This document shows, piece after piece, positions 43,260 to 52,329 of a stretch of 64,000 bases of DNA. Made by a program: the position numbers and the translations under genes. Numbering within the stretch: position 1 is the stretch's first letter; the number at the start of each line of letters is the position of its first letter. The notes below the pieces were generated by a model. That model was given only the letters and a program-made list of their open reading frames with translations. It was not told the origin of the DNA and made no database searches. The stretch comes from Helcobacillus massiliensis (GTDB lineage Bacteria > Actinomycetota > Actinomycetes > Actinomycetales > Dermabacteraceae), in assembly GCF_014191425.1 (NCBI RefSeq), contig NZ_JACHWP010000001.1, positions 310,001 through 374,000 on the forward strand. Reading direction: 5' to 3'.

Positions 43260-43333
43260 TGCGCCATCAGGGATTCGAACCCCGGACCCACTGATTAAGA
43301 GTCAGTTGCTCTAACCAACTGAGCTAATGGCGC
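43260..43333 (-). tRNA. tRNA-Lys(CTT), copy 2
   Basis: Same 74 nt as copy 1, with anticodon CTT and no encoded CCA. The IS110 element begins about 50 bp away on its 5' side. Confidence 0.96.
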
Positions 43334-43469
43334 CTGTCCCGCTGTGCGGTACTCGAAAGACAGTACACGCCCTGATGGTCCATGGGGAAGCCGAGCGGGT
43401 GTTCGTGAGACGCATCGAACATCGCGGCACCCGTCGGCCCGTTACCTTGTGAGCACCCCGATGGACGGG

Positions 43470-43661
43470 GTCTGGTCGCTCGGCCGGGTATGGCTTTGTT
43501 GCCCTGCCATTGATGGTCCGGGGGGTGTTGCCGCCCGGTCGAGAGACACGCGTTGACCGCTGATAGGGACACGGCCCAGCTCTGTCTGAGGTCTCTTCGT
43601 AACGTGGGTGCCGGCATCGGGTGTCGAGACTGCGGCCAGCAGTGATGAGGAGGACAGCGTC
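43470..43661 (+). ncRNA. Candidate IS110 bridge RNA region
   Basis: IS110-group elements encode a bridge RNA in the left end. Here TGATGGTCC (43511) copies the left flank and ATAGGGACAC (43563) copies the right end, in the order target loop then donor loop. Boundaries are guessed; transcription is inferred. Confidence 0.4.
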
Positions 43662-44885
43662 ATGAACACAGGGTTCGCGGTCGTGATCGGCCTGGACGTC
43701 GGGAAGACAGCTCACCACGCGTGCGCACTCGACCCGGAGGGGAACAAGCTGTTCGACAAGCCCCTCCCGCAGGACGAGACCAAACTTCGCGAGCTGTTCA
43801 CCCAGCTGCAGAACCACGGCGAAGTTCTGCTGGTCGTCGATCAGCCGAACACCATCGGAGCGTTGCCGATCGCGGTGGCCCGGGATACCGGCTGCACAGT
43901 CGCCTACCTTCCCGGATTGGCGATGCGGAAGGCCGCGGATCTGTATCCGGGCAGGTCAAAGACTGATGCGCGGGATGCTTTCATCATCGCCGACACGGCC
44001 CGCACCATGCCTCACACCCTCCGGCAGGTCGATCGTGACAGCGAGGTCCTCTCCGCGCTGAAGGTTCTGGCCGGGTTCGATGAGGACCTCGCTCACGAGA
44101 CCACAAGGGCGCTGAACCGGATCCGGTCCCTGCTCACCCAGATCCACCCCGCGCTCGAGCGCGTCTTCGCAGGCGGGAAGCTTTCCACTGGGCTCGTGCT
44201 GGACCTGCTGGAGAAGTTTGGCGGACCCACCGGCCTCCGAAGTGCCGGCCGAGGGAAGGTGCTGCGGTTCGCCCGCGCGCATTCACGCCGCGACCCCGAG
44301 ACGCTGGTCGAGCAGATCTTCACAGCCCTTAGCGAGCAGACCGTCATCGTGCCCGCCACCGCAGCGGTTGAGCTGGTGATCCCCCGAGTCGCTGGCCAGG
44401 TTAAAGAGCTGAAAGAACAGCGCGCGACCGTGGCCCACGAAGTGGAGGGCATGCTGGAGGACTTCCCTCTCGCCTCGGTCTTGATGAGCATGCCGGGGAT
44501 CGGCATCAAGACCGCCGCCCAGATCCTCCTCGCGATCGGTGATGGCTCCGCGTTTGAGTCCGCCAGCCACCTCGCGGCCTATGCCGGGATCGCGCCGGTC
44601 ACCCGCAGATCAGGCACCTCGATCCGCGGAGAGTTCCCCGCCCGGTCAGGGAACAAACGCCTGAAGAACGCCCTGTTCTACTCCGCCTGGGTCGCCTCCA
44701 ACCACGACCCCATCTCCAAGGCCTACTACGATCGCAAACGCGCCGAAGGCAAACGGCACAACGCCGCCGTGATCTGCCTAGCCCGCCGCCGCTGCAACGT
44801 CATCTACGCCATGCTCCGCGACGGCACCTACTACCAGCCACCGACAACCGCCCCTACCCCCGAGCCGACCGCTCTCGCGGCTTGA
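43662..44885 (+). CDS. IS110-family transposase (DEDD recombinase)
   Basis: 407 residues from ATG 43662 (GAGGAGG upstream). RuvC-like DEDD_Tnp domain with D12 (IGLDVGK), D60 (VVDQP), D102 and D105 (KTDARDA). The C-terminal Tnp20/serine domain holds MPGIGIKTAAQIL, AYAGIAPVTRRSGTS and SGNKRLKNALFYSAW. It performs RNA-guided recombination in the family. The gene appears intact. Confidence 0.92.
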   Translation: MNTGFAVVIGLDVGKTAHHACALDPEGNKLFDKPLPQDETKLRELFTQLQNHGEVLLVVDQPNTIGALPIAVARDTGCTVAYLPGLAMRKAADLYPGRSKTDARDAFIIADTARTMPHTLRQVDRDSEVLSALKVLAGFDEDLAHETTRALNRIRSLLTQIHPALERVFAGGKLSTGLVLDLLEKFGGPTGLRSAGRGKVLRFARAHSRRDPETLVEQIFTALSEQTVIVPATAAVELVIPRVAGQVKELKEQRATVAHEVEGMLEDFPLASVLMSMPGIGIKTAAQILLAIGDGSAFESASHLAAYAGIAPVTRRSGTSIRGEFPARSGNKRLKNALFYSAWVASNHDPISKAYYDRKRAEGKRHNAAVICLARRRCNVIYAMLRDGTYYQPPTTAPTPEPTALAA

Positions 44886-44999
44886 CTCGAAACATAGGGA
44901 CACCCCCCGTCCGGGACGGATGGGCCCCAGGTGCAGGTGACCGGCTCGCATAGACTGGTCTCCACCCCCCGCTCACCACGACGAACCGAGGAGACTCCT

Positions 45000-45896
45000 G
45001 TGAGGATCGCAGTCACCGGCGCCACCGGCGTGCTCGGCCAGGAAGCAGTCGAAGCTCTGGTTGCGGAGGGCCACGAGGTCACCGGTGTGACCCGCCGGGA
45101 GCGCGGCATTCCCGTCATCGAAGGACGCGGCGCCCGCCCCGTCGTCGCCGACGTCTTCAGCGCGTCCGACCTCGCCCGCGCATTCCGCGGGCACGACGTC
45201 GTCATCAACACTCTCGCGAAGATCCCCGTCGGCATGACCGCGCTGCGACCCCTCGCGTGGCGTGAGGACGACCGTCTCCATCAGGAGGCGTCCGTGGCGA
45301 TCGCTCAGGCCGCCGCTGATGCCGGCTGCTCGAAGCTGATCCAGGAGTCCTCCCTGTTCATGTACCCCGACAACGGCGATGACTGGATCGGTGAGGACCA
45401 GGCGCTGAACGTCCGCAGCTCCGCGTTCAGAGCCCGCGTCACCGAGATGCGCGCCGCGGTCGACTTCGCCAACCGAGGCCGCTCCGCGGTGATCCTGCGG
45501 CTCGGCCAGCTGTACGGTCGCGACCCCGCCACCACGGACACCCTGCGCAAGGTGCGCGATGGGGCCCCGGTGCTGCTGGGGAAGCCGTCGGACTACATCA
45601 CCCTGCTGCACCACCAGGACGCCGGCCGCGCCTTCACCGCGGCCCTGAAGGCCCGCTCCGGGTTCTACAACGTGGGCGGGGAGCCGATCCGCCGTGAGCG
45701 CTGGGCGAAGGACCTCGGCCGCGAAGCGAAGGCGGACAAACCCGCCCGGTTCTTCAACGACATCGCGCAGCTCGCGCTCAGCCCCCGCCTCGAGGTGCAG
45801 CGGCGCTCCCTGCGGGTGTCGTCCCTGCGGTTCTTCAACGAGACCGGCTGGACGCCCACGATCGGGCCGTCCACCCTCGGCTGGTCGCGCATGTGA
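45000..45896 (+). CDS. NAD-dependent epimerase/dehydratase-type protein
   Basis: 298 residues from GTG 45000 with GAGGAG upstream. Extended SDR: Rossmann motif VTGATGVLGQEAVEALV and a serine/tyrosine-like region (ESSLFMYPDNGDDW). Residues IVNTLAKIP-like (VINTLAKIPVGMTAL) and NVGGEPIRRERWAK close the fold. Substrate unknown; the typical YxxxK is not evident, so catalysis is uncertain. It ends 30 bp before the FMN riboswitch and is not part of the rib operon transcript. Confidence 0.75.
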   Translation: MRIAVTGATGVLGQEAVEALVAEGHEVTGVTRRERGIPVIEGRGARPVVADVFSASDLARAFRGHDVVINTLAKIPVGMTALRPLAWREDDRLHQEASVAIAQAAADAGCSKLIQESSLFMYPDNGDDWIGEDQALNVRSSAFRARVTEMRAAVDFANRGRSAVILRLGQLYGRDPATTDTLRKVRDGAPVLLGKPSDYITLLHHQDAGRAFTAALKARSGFYNVGGEPIRRERWAKDLGREAKADKPARFFNDIAQLALSPRLEVQRRSLRVSSLRFFNETGWTPTIGPSTLGWSRM

Positions 45897-45926
45897 TCCG
45901 GACTGCGCTCGGTTACACTGGACGCA

Positions 45927-46070
45927 CTTGTTCCGGGAATCGGTGGAATTCCGAACTGGCGGTGACAGCCCGCTAACCGGCTCCACGGCCCGCACCCGCG
46001 GGACCGCTGAGCTGGCCTGACCGGTGGAATTCCGGTGCCGACAGTCACAGTCTGGATGGGAGGAACACAA
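45927..46070 (+). promoter_or_regulatory. FMN riboswitch (RFN element)
   Basis: Conserved pieces of the RFN fold are in order: GGTGGAATTCCGAACTGGCGG, ACAGCCCGC, a variable arm, CCGGTGGAATTCCGGTGCCGAC, and CAGTCTGGATGGGAGG (each read in part). P1 is formed by TTGTTCC and GGAACACAA. It senses FMN and controls the rib operon that starts 60 bp downstream, probably by termination or RBS sequestration. Confidence 0.95.
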
Positions 46071-46130
46071 CTGGCGCGCGCCCTCATGGCGAGCGCCCGT
46101 CTCCCGCGCCCGGTGTCGTGAAAGGAACCG

Positions 46131-47279
46131 ATGAGCGGGAGACTCCTCTCATCCCTTCCAGGCACCGAGCTGGCCGCGGCGTTCTCGCGCGCGATCAGAC
46201 TCGCCCAGAAGGGACCACGCAGCGCCAACCCCCGAGTGGGCGCCCTCCTGATTCTGCCCAGCGGCGACACCGTGGAGGGCTGGCACCGCGGCGCCGGCAC
46301 GCCCCACGCCGAAGCCGACGCACTCGACCGCGCCCGCGCCGCCGGTCACGATCCCCGCGGCGGGACCATGATCGTCACGCTGGAGCCGTGCGCCCACAGC
46401 GGCCGCACCCCCTCGTGCGCCCGGGGCCTGATCGACGCCGGCGTCACCGCCTGCCTGTTCGCCCACGCCGACCCCACCGAACGGGCCGGCGGGGGAGCGG
46501 ACCTGCTGCGGGCCGACGGCATCACCGCCCTCACCTGGGTCGACGCCGTCGCTCACACCGACCACGCCAGCACCCCCGGCGACGCGGCTGCGGCGAAATC
46601 GCTGACCGCGGATGCGCAGCGGCTCAACGACCGGTGGATGCGTGCCCAGGCGGAACGGCGGCCCTTCGTCACTGCGAAGATCGCACAGACCCTCGACGGC
46701 TTCACCGCCGCTCCCGACGGCACCAGCCAGTGGATCACCTCCCACGAAGCGCGCGCCGCCGGGCACCGACTGCGCGCGCATGTCGATGCGATCGCCGTCG
46801 GCACCGGCACCCTCATCGCGGACGACCCGCGCCTGAGTGCCCGCACCCCCGCAGGCGACGCTGCGCACCAGCCGCTGCGCGTCGTGATCGGGCAGCGCCC
46901 GGTGCCTGAGGGGTCCGCCGTCATCGGAGCCGACGGGCGCTTCGTCCACCTCGCCACCCGAGACCTGCCGGCCGCGCTCACGCAGCTGCGCCGAGAGCAC
47001 GGCGTGGAGCACCTCCTGATCGACGGCGGCCCCACCCTCATCGGGGCGGCACTCGCCGCGGACCTCATCGATGACCTGTGGGTCCATATCGAGCCGACGC
47101 TCCTCGGCGCAGGCCGGCCCAGTGTTCTTGGCCTGAACCCGTCGACCCTCACCGACCGCCTGGACTTCGACGCTGATGCGCCCGAAATCCACGGCACCAC
47201 CGTCACCATCCACGCCCGGCCCCGCCCTGCAGCGCCGCAGGCCGATACCGCGGGCACCCCCGACCGGAAGGACGTCTGA
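46131..47279 (+). CDS. ribD: Bifunctional pyrimidine deaminase/reductase RibD
   Basis: 382 residues. N-terminal deaminase: HAEADAL and the zinc motif TLEPCAHSGRTPSC. C-terminal reductase: FVTAKIAQTLDGF, DGTSQWITSHEAR, GTGTLIADDPRLSAR and HLLIDGGPTLIGAAL. It carries out two steps of riboflavin synthesis (EC 3.5.4.26 and 1.1.1.193). First gene under the FMN riboswitch; RBS AAAGGAAC. Stop overlaps ribE. Confidence 0.95.
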   Translation: MSGRLLSSLPGTELAAAFSRAIRLAQKGPRSANPRVGALLILPSGDTVEGWHRGAGTPHAEADALDRARAAGHDPRGGTMIVTLEPCAHSGRTPSCARGLIDAGVTACLFAHADPTERAGGGADLLRADGITALTWVDAVAHTDHASTPGDAAAAKSLTADAQRLNDRWMRAQAERRPFVTAKIAQTLDGFTAAPDGTSQWITSHEARAAGHRLRAHVDAIAVGTGTLIADDPRLSARTPAGDAAHQPLRVVIGQRPVPEGSAVIGADGRFVHLATRDLPAALTQLRREHGVEHLLIDGGPTLIGAALAADLIDDLWVHIEPTLLGAGRPSVLGLNPSTLTDRLDFDADAPEIHGTTVTIHARPRPAAPQADTAGTPDRKDV

Positions 47280-48034
47280 TGTTCACTGGAATCGTTGAAG
47301 CGAAGGGACGGATCGTCGAGATCCGCGATTTCGGCGGCTCCCTCACCCGCCTCACCGTGTCGGCACCCGCGGACCTCATCGCGGATCTGCAGCACGGTGC
47401 CTCGATCGCCGTCAGCGGGGTCTGCCTCACCGCCCTGGCCGAGCCTGCTCCCGAGCACGCACCCGGAGAGTCCGCTGCCACCACCGACGCCGCGGACCCG
47501 GGCGCTGCCGCCACAGCGCTGTTCACTGCCGACGTCATGGGGGAGACCCTCGCCCTCACCACGCTCGGCGGTGCGAGAGTCGGTGACGAGGTCAACCTGG
47601 AGCGCTGCACCCGCGCCGGCGACCGGCTCGACGGGCACATCGTGCAGGGCCACGTCGATGCGGTCGGGACGGTCGTGGACCGCCGCGACGAGGGGCAGTG
47701 GCGCCGTCTGCGGGTGCAGATCCCGTCGGCCCTCGCCGGTCAGATCGCCCAGAAGGGTTCGATCGCATTGGACGGCGTCTCCCTCACCATCACTGAGGTG
47801 TCCGTGCCGGGCGCTGCGGAGCCCTTCGCGGAGGTCGCGCTGATCCCCGAGACGCTGCGCGCCACCACCTTGGGGCGCGCATCCGTCGGCACGAGGGTGA
47901 ACGTGGAGACCGACGCGATCGCGAAGTACACCCAGCGCCTCCTCGCCGTCGCCGCCGCGCGGCCCGCCCCAGCATCCGCGTGCGACCGCTCCACCGCTGC
48001 ACCCGCCGACGCCCCGAAGGAGGCCCGCGCATGA
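47279..48034 (+). CDS. ribE: Riboflavin synthase alpha chain
   Basis: 251 residues, longer than the usual 200-215. Two repeated lumazine-binding barrels: [12 protein letters not shown] with [13 protein letters not shown], and [24 protein letters not shown] with [15 protein letters not shown]. The extra length is an Ala/Asp/Pro-rich insert after the first barrel and a C-terminal tail. It converts two lumazine molecules to riboflavin (EC 2.5.1.9). ATG overlaps ribD by 1 bp and the TGA overlaps ribBA. Confidence 0.93.
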   Translation: MFTGIVEAKGRIVEIRDFGGSLTRLTVSAPADLIADLQHGASIAVSGVCLTALAEPAPEHAPGESAATTDAADPGAAATALFTADVMGETLALTTLGGARVGDEVNLERCTRAGDRLDGHIVQGHVDAVGTVVDRRDEGQWRRLRVQIPSALAGQIAQKGSIALDGVSLTITEVSVPGAAEPFAEVALIPETLRATTLGRASVGTRVNVETDAIAKYTQRLLAVAAARPAPASACDRSTAAPADAPKEARA

Positions 48035-49356
48035 CGCTCCGACTCACGCCCCTGCCCGATGCCCTCGACCAGCTGCGCGCCGGCCGACCCGTCGTTGTGC
48101 TCGACGACGAGGACCGCGAGAACGAAGGCGACCTCATCCTCGCCGCCGAACTCGCCACCGAGGAGCAGATCGGCTTCATGGTCCGCCACACCTCCGGCTA
48201 CCTCTGCGCCCCCATCACCCCGGGCCGTGCACGCCGACTCGGCCTGCCGCTGATGGTGCCGAACTCCGAGGACCCGAAGCTCACCGCCTACACCCTCACC
48301 GTGGACGCCCGCCACGGCACCACCACCGGCATCAGCGCGCACGACCGCGCCCTCACCGCCCGCACCCTCGTCACCGGGGAGGCTTCCGACCTCATCCGGC
48401 CCGGTCATCTCGTTCCGCTGATCGCTCGTCCCGGCGGTCTGCGCGAACGCCCCGGCCACACCGAAGCCGCCACCGACCTCGCCCGCCTCGCAGGGCTCCG
48501 GCCAGCCGGGGTGATCGGCGAGATCGTCCACGACGACGGCTCCATGATGCGCGCGCCCGCCCTCGCCGCGTTCGCCGCCGAGCACGGCCTTGCGATCATC
48601 ACGATCGAGCAGATCCTCGCCAGCGGCCTGCTGGAGGAGCTCGATGGGCACGCCGCATCCGTCGGCCGGCCGCAGAGCGCCGACGGCGCCGACGACCCCG
48701 ACGGTGCCGCCGATGGTCGCGGCGAGGGAGCTGACGACTGCTCTGACGGCATCGCCGCCAGCGACCCCATCGACCTGCCCACCCCGCACGGCACGTTCAC
48801 CGCCCGCGCCTGGCAGACGGAGCGCGGCGAGCACCTCACCCTCACCGCCGACGGCCCCGACCGCATCAGCGCCCCCGGGGCCGACGGAAGCCCCAGCGCC
48901 ACAGTCCGCCTCCACTCCGAATGCCTCACCGGGGATGTGTTCGGCTCCCACCGCTGCGACTGCGGCGAACAGCTCGACGCCGCCCTCACCGCGATCGCCC
49001 GCGACGGCGGCACCCTGCTGTATCTGCGCGGACACGAAGGCCGCGGCATCGGCCTGTTCAACAAGCTGCGAGCCTACGCCCTCCAGGACCGGGGCGCGGA
49101 CACCGTGGACGCCAACCGCGACCTCGGCCTGCCCGTGGACGCGCGGCTCTACACCGACGCCGCCGGCATCCTCCGCCGCCTCGGCCTCACCGAGGTCGAC
49201 CTCATCACCAACAACCCGGTGAAGGCGGCGGCGCTGGAGGCCGACGGAATCCGCGTCCGCTCTATCCGCAGTGCCGAAGTGCCGGCGCGCGCGGAGAACA
49301 CCCGATACCTCGCCACCAAGCGCGACCGCATGCACCACATGCTCACAGCGATCTGA
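48031..49356 (+). CDS. ribBA: Bifunctional DHBP synthase/GTP cyclohydrolase II
   Basis: 441 residues from ATG 48031 with AAGGAGG upstream. RibB half: [25 protein letters not shown] and [21 protein letters not shown]. RibA half: [23 protein letters not shown] with zinc cysteines, [26 protein letters not shown] and the substrate-site [11 protein letters not shown]. The insert between domains (about 210-260) is Ala/Asp/Gly-rich. It makes both entry precursors of riboflavin (EC 4.1.99.12, 3.5.4.25). Confidence 0.95.
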   Translation: MTLRLTPLPDALDQLRAGRPVVVLDDEDRENEGDLILAAELATEEQIGFMVRHTSGYLCAPITPGRARRLGLPLMVPNSEDPKLTAYTLTVDARHGTTTGISAHDRALTARTLVTGEASDLIRPGHLVPLIARPGGLRERPGHTEAATDLARLAGLRPAGVIGEIVHDDGSMMRAPALAAFAAEHGLAIITIEQILASGLLEELDGHAASVGRPQSADGADDPDGAADGRGEGADDCSDGIAASDPIDLPTPHGTFTARAWQTERGEHLTLTADGPDRISAPGADGSPSATVRLHSECLTGDVFGSHRCDCGEQLDAALTAIARDGGTLLYLRGHEGRGIGLFNKLRAYALQDRGADTVDANRDLGLPVDARLYTDAAGILRRLGLTEVDLITNNPVKAAALEADGIRVRSIRSAEVPARAENTRYLATKRDRMHHMLTAI

Positions 49357-49405
49357 CCACCCCACCACCAACTCGCACACTCCGCAGAATCGAAGGAGAC
49401 TTCTC

Positions 49406-49888
49406 ATGGCCGGACACGGCACCCCCTCCACCCCGCTCGCCCCCGCAGAGAACGGTCCCCGCTCCATCGGCATCGCCGCTGCCTCCTGGCATGCGCAGAT
49501 CATGGACTCGCTGATGGACGGCGCCCGGCGCGCCGCCCGTGACGCCGGCATAGACGACATCGTCGAGATTCGGGTTCCCGGCTCGTTCGAGGTCCCGATC
49601 GCGGCGCAGTCCCTCGCCCGTGCGACCGACGTGGTGGTCGGCCTCGGCGTGGTGATCCGCGGAGAGACCCCGCACTTCGAGCACATCGCAAGCGCCGCCA
49701 CCTCGGGCCTCGCCCAGGTGGCTCTGGAGGAGTCCACCCCGGTCGGCAACGGCGTGCTGACCGTGAACACGCAGGAGCAGGCGATCGCCCGCGCCGGGGG
49801 AGAGGGCGCGAGCGAGGACGCCGGCTATGCCGCAGCGGAAGCGGCGATCCGCACCTACCGGGCGATTGCAGAGGTCCGCGGCCGCTGA
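49406..49888 (+). CDS. ribH: 6,7-dimethyl-8-ribityllumazine synthase
   Basis: 160 residues from ATG 49406 with GAAGGAG upstream; an N-terminal disordered 18 residues then the core AAASWHAQIMDSLMDGA, VPGSFEVPIAAQSLA, GVVIRGETPHFEHIASA and NGVLTVNTQEQA. Substrate-binding residues are in place (EC 2.5.1.78). Last gene of the rib operon, 50 bp after ribBA. Confidence 0.95.
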   Translation: MAGHGTPSTPLAPAENGPRSIGIAAASWHAQIMDSLMDGARRAARDAGIDDIVEIRVPGSFEVPIAAQSLARATDVVVGLGVVIRGETPHFEHIASAATSGLAQVALEESTPVGNGVLTVNTQEQAIARAGGEGASEDAGYAAAEAAIRTYRAIAEVRGR

Positions 49889-49906
49889 ACCGGGTACCCG
49901 TCGGCG

Positions 49907-49924
49907 GTCAACCAATCGGTTGAC
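49907..49924. promoter_or_regulatory. Palindromic TetR-type operator
   Basis: GTCAACC-AATC-GGTTGAC is a perfect 18-bp dyad, the classic form of a TetR-family operator. Neither a TetR gene nor an intact efflux gene is nearby, so it looks orphaned. Confidence 0.55.
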
Positions 49925-50093
49925 GTGCGCGGCGGTGGGTGACGCGGCCGGGCATGGGCCCGGTGCGCTGCCGGGAGCGGGGATGGCGGAGGCGTTCACC
50001 GACGGCACCCGGTGGGCGCTTCTCATCGCGGCGGGGTTCATGCTGGTGGGCTTGGCGGTTCTGGCAACGAGATCCGCACCACGCGGCCGCTGA
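49923..50093 (+). pseudogene. C-terminal remnant of an MFS efflux pump
   Basis: The open frame ends with AGMAEAFTDGTRWALLIAAGFMLVGLAVLATRSAPRGR (in part), a sequence typical of the last helix of DHA2/EmrB-type MFS pumps. The rest of the protein, about 400 residues, is absent and no start is present. Together with the adjacent TetR-type operator it looks like the residue of a deleted tetR-MFS locus. Confidence 0.6.
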
Positions 50094-50191
50094 CCCGATT
50101 GGCTTTCGTCGGATGGGGCGCACTATGCTGAATACTCGTGACGACGAGCGCGTCAGTCCTGAGGGATCAGGGCGCGGCTCATCCGATCCCT

Positions 50192-50268
50192 GGTGGTCGT
50201 AGCTCAGTTGGTAGAGCTCCTGGTTGTGGTCCAGGCGGTCGCGGGTTCAAATCCCGTCGATCACCCCA
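50192..50268 (+). tRNA. tRNA-His(GTG)
   Basis: Acceptor GTGGTCG/CGATCAC with one G-T pair, G-1 opposite discriminator C, anticodon stem CCTGG/CCAGG with loop TTGTGGT (anticodon GTG), T-loop GTTCAAATC. CCA is encoded. Confidence 0.95.
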
Positions 50269-50272
50269 GTGC

Positions 50273-50308
50273 CCCGGGACACCGCTGCAGCGGTGTCCCG
50301 GGATTTTT
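50273..50308 (+). terminator. Terminator of tRNA-His
   Basis: CCCGGGACACCGC (50273-50285) pairs perfectly with GCGGTGTCCCGGG (50290-50302), loop TGCA, then ATTTTT. Confidence 0.9.
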
Positions 50309-50403
50309 CATGTCCGCCCCGCTGCGCCCGCAGCCGCCCTGGCTGTTCCGCCACGACGCCTGCGGCTGCCCCGGCAGCTCCGCCACCGCGCCGCTGCTGC
50401 CTC

Positions 50404-52329
50404 TCACTGCGGGTTGTCGAGCAGCCCCCGTCGGACCCCTTCTGCGAGCGACGGCCACACCGGCAGTCGCGGAATCAGCGTGGCCTGCACGGCGTGGTAC
50501 GCATCCGGCTTCCCCCGCCACACGGTCGTGGACGGCTCCAGGTCAATGTCCAGCTCGTGGTGCCAGGACCCGCCCGCGGGGTCGATGAAGTCCTCAGCGA
50601 TGTGCTCCCACCACTGCTGGTAGAGGTCCGCCCACCGGCGGTCACGGGTGGTGCGGTAGGCGACCGCGGCGGCGCCGACGGCTTCAGCCGCCACCCAGTG
50701 CATCCGCTCGCGCGCCACCGGCTCGCCCTGCCAGTCCACCGTGTACGGGAACCCGCCCGTGCCGTCGATGCCGTCGAACTCAGCGGCGCGGTTCATCAGA
50801 GCGAGCGCGCACTCCAGCATCCACTGCGGCTGATCCTGACCCTGCTGGGCGAGACCGGCGCGGGCCGTCAGCGTCAGGCGCGCCCACTCGAACCAGTGGC
50901 CGATCGTCGCGCCGTAGGGGCGGAACGGATCCGCGCGGTTGTCCGTGTTGAACTCCGGCAGCATCTCCCATTCGGAGGAGTAGTGCTCGGGCAGCAGCCA
51001 GTCGTTGTCGCGGGCGAACTCGTTGACAGCGCGCTTGATGATCCCCACCGCGATCTGCAGCAGGTCCAGGCGGTCGAGCACATCAGCAGCGGCGAGCAGC
51101 GCCTCCACCGTGTGCATGTTCGCGTTGATGCCGCGGTACTCCTCCGTAGAGGAGAAGTCCCTGGTGAAGCTCTCACGGACCATGCCCTCGGTGCGGTCAT
51201 AGAACCGTTCGAGCAGAACCTCGAGCGCGTCATCGAGGAGCGCGCGGGCACCGGGGCGGCCAGCGGCCGTAGCGGACGCGGCGGCGAGGACCACGAACGC
51301 GTGCGCATACGCGCTCTTCGAATCCCCCGCGACCGAGCCGTCGAGGGCGACCTCATCGAACCAGCCGCCGTGCTCGGCATCGGAGAAGACATCGCGGAGG
51401 GCGCGCACACCGTGATCGGCGAACTGCCCGGCTTCCGGGTTGCCGAGCATGGAGGCCAGGGAGAACACGTGGGTCATGCGGCAGTTGATCCACAGTTCCC
51501 GATTCTTCGACTCGTCGATCTCGCCGGTCTCATCGAGCCAACCGAAACCGCCCTCATCGAGCGCGGAGCCGGCAGCGAACTCGAGCAGGGCATCGCCCTC
51601 GCTGGCGAGCCAGCGGGCGTGAGTGGGGGAGTCCAGCCAGGTGACGCTCGCGGGGTGGTCACCCTCCGCATCGGCCGCGTCCGCGGCACCGGAGGAATCG
51701 GCGGAGCCGTCGGCCGGGAGCTCGAAGCGCTTCGCCTGCACCTTCAGATAGTCGGTGGTGGGGCCGGGCGCGGAGACGAACATCGCCTCCCGGTAGTACT
51801 TCAGCTCCTGGATGGATTCGCGGATATCGGCGAGGGCGCGGTGCCCGCCGTGCTTCTGCGGCGTGTTGAAGAAGACCCGCGGCAGCCACCGCTTCGCCAG
51901 CTCCTTCAGCGAGGACACGTCGATTGTGCGGTAGGAGAGGTAGCTCTCGAACAGGGGCAGGTCGCGCTCCAGGAACGCTCGGTCGGTGCCCACGCTGTTG
52001 CCGGCGAGCGGCGCCTTGCCGGGCTCCGGCACGTACTGGCGGACGTACTCCAGACACTGCTGCTGGGCCTCTTCCAGAGTGACCCCGTCGGCCAGCTCCT
52101 CCAGCAGACCGGAGTCGGTGTGCATCTGGCGGACGAAGTCGTTCATGGACTCGATTGCGCCCTCCGGCGGGCGGATCACGATGTCCACACCGTCGCCGAG
52201 GACGGTGAGGTCGGCGTCGGTGACGAGGACCGCGACTTCGATGAGGGCGTCCTCGGCCTTGTCCAGGCCGGTCATCTCGCAGTCCACCCAGACGATTCGG
52301 TTGCTGACAGTGTTCTTCGTGCTCTTCAC
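50404..52329 (-). CDS. orn: Oligoribonuclease fused to a YihS/AGE-type sugar isomerase
   Basis: 641 residues in one uninterrupted frame. Residues 1-205 are a complete Orn with the DEDDh set D16, E18, D116, H163 and D168 (WVDCEMTGLD, NSVGTDRAF, HRALADI). A 20-residue Ala/Asp/Ser/Gly linker follows. Residues 228-641 are an N-acylglucosamine-2-epimerase-fold protein of YihS/mannose-isomerase type: NCRMTHVFSLA, GWFDEV, NANMHTVEALL, HWFEWARL, ERMHWVAAEAVGA, GGSWHHELD and GKPDAYHAVQATLIPRLP. So one chain would join a 3'-5' exonuclease for 2-5 nt RNA with an aldose-ketose isomerase. The GTG start (52329) is the only candidate near the Orn N terminus. Confidence 0.88.
   Translation of the reverse strand: MKSTKNTVSNRIVWVDCEMTGLDKAEDALIEVAVLVTDADLTVLGDGVDIVIRPPEGAIESMNDFVRQMHTDSGLLEELADGVTLEEAQQQCLEYVRQYVPEPGKAPLAGNSVGTDRAFLERDLPLFESYLSYRTIDVSSLKELAKRWLPRVFFNTPQKHGGHRALADIRESIQELKYYREAMFVSAPGPTTDYLKVQAKRFELPADGSADSSGAADAADAEGDHPASVTWLDSPTHARWLASEGDALLEFAAGSALDEGGFGWLDETGEIDESKNRELWINCRMTHVFSLASMLGNPEAGQFADHGVRALRDVFSDAEHGGWFDEVALDGSVAGDSKSAYAHAFVVLAAASATAAGRPGARALLDDALEVLLERFYDRTEGMVRESFTRDFSSTEEYRGINANMHTVEALLAAADVLDRLDLLQIAVGIIKRAVNEFARDNDWLLPEHYSSEWEMLPEFNTDNRADPFRPYGATIGHWFEWARLTLTARAGLAQQGQDQPQWMLECALALMNRAAEFDGIDGTGGFPYTVDWQGEPVARERMHWVAAEAVGAAAVAYRTTRDRRWADLYQQWWEHIAEDFIDPAGGSWHHELDIDLEPSTTVWRGKPDAYHAVQATLIPRLPVWPSLAEGVRRGLLDNPQ

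Larger units (their letters stand above)
43213..43333. repeat. 121-bp direct repeat, copy 2 (terminator + tRNA-Lys)
   Basis: Identical to 37487-37607. Its two flanks do not match those of copy 1. Confidence 0.95.
43382..44905 (+). mobile_element. IS110-family insertion sequence (approximate ends)
   Basis: A single DEDD transposase gene with a long 5' non-coding end (about 280 bp) and a short 3' end (about 20 bp), the shape of IS110-group elements, which lack terminal inverted repeats and target duplications. Left limit is inferred from TGATGGTCC at 43373-43381; right limit from ATAGGGACAC at 44894-44903. Ends may be off by tens of bases. Confidence 0.6.
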
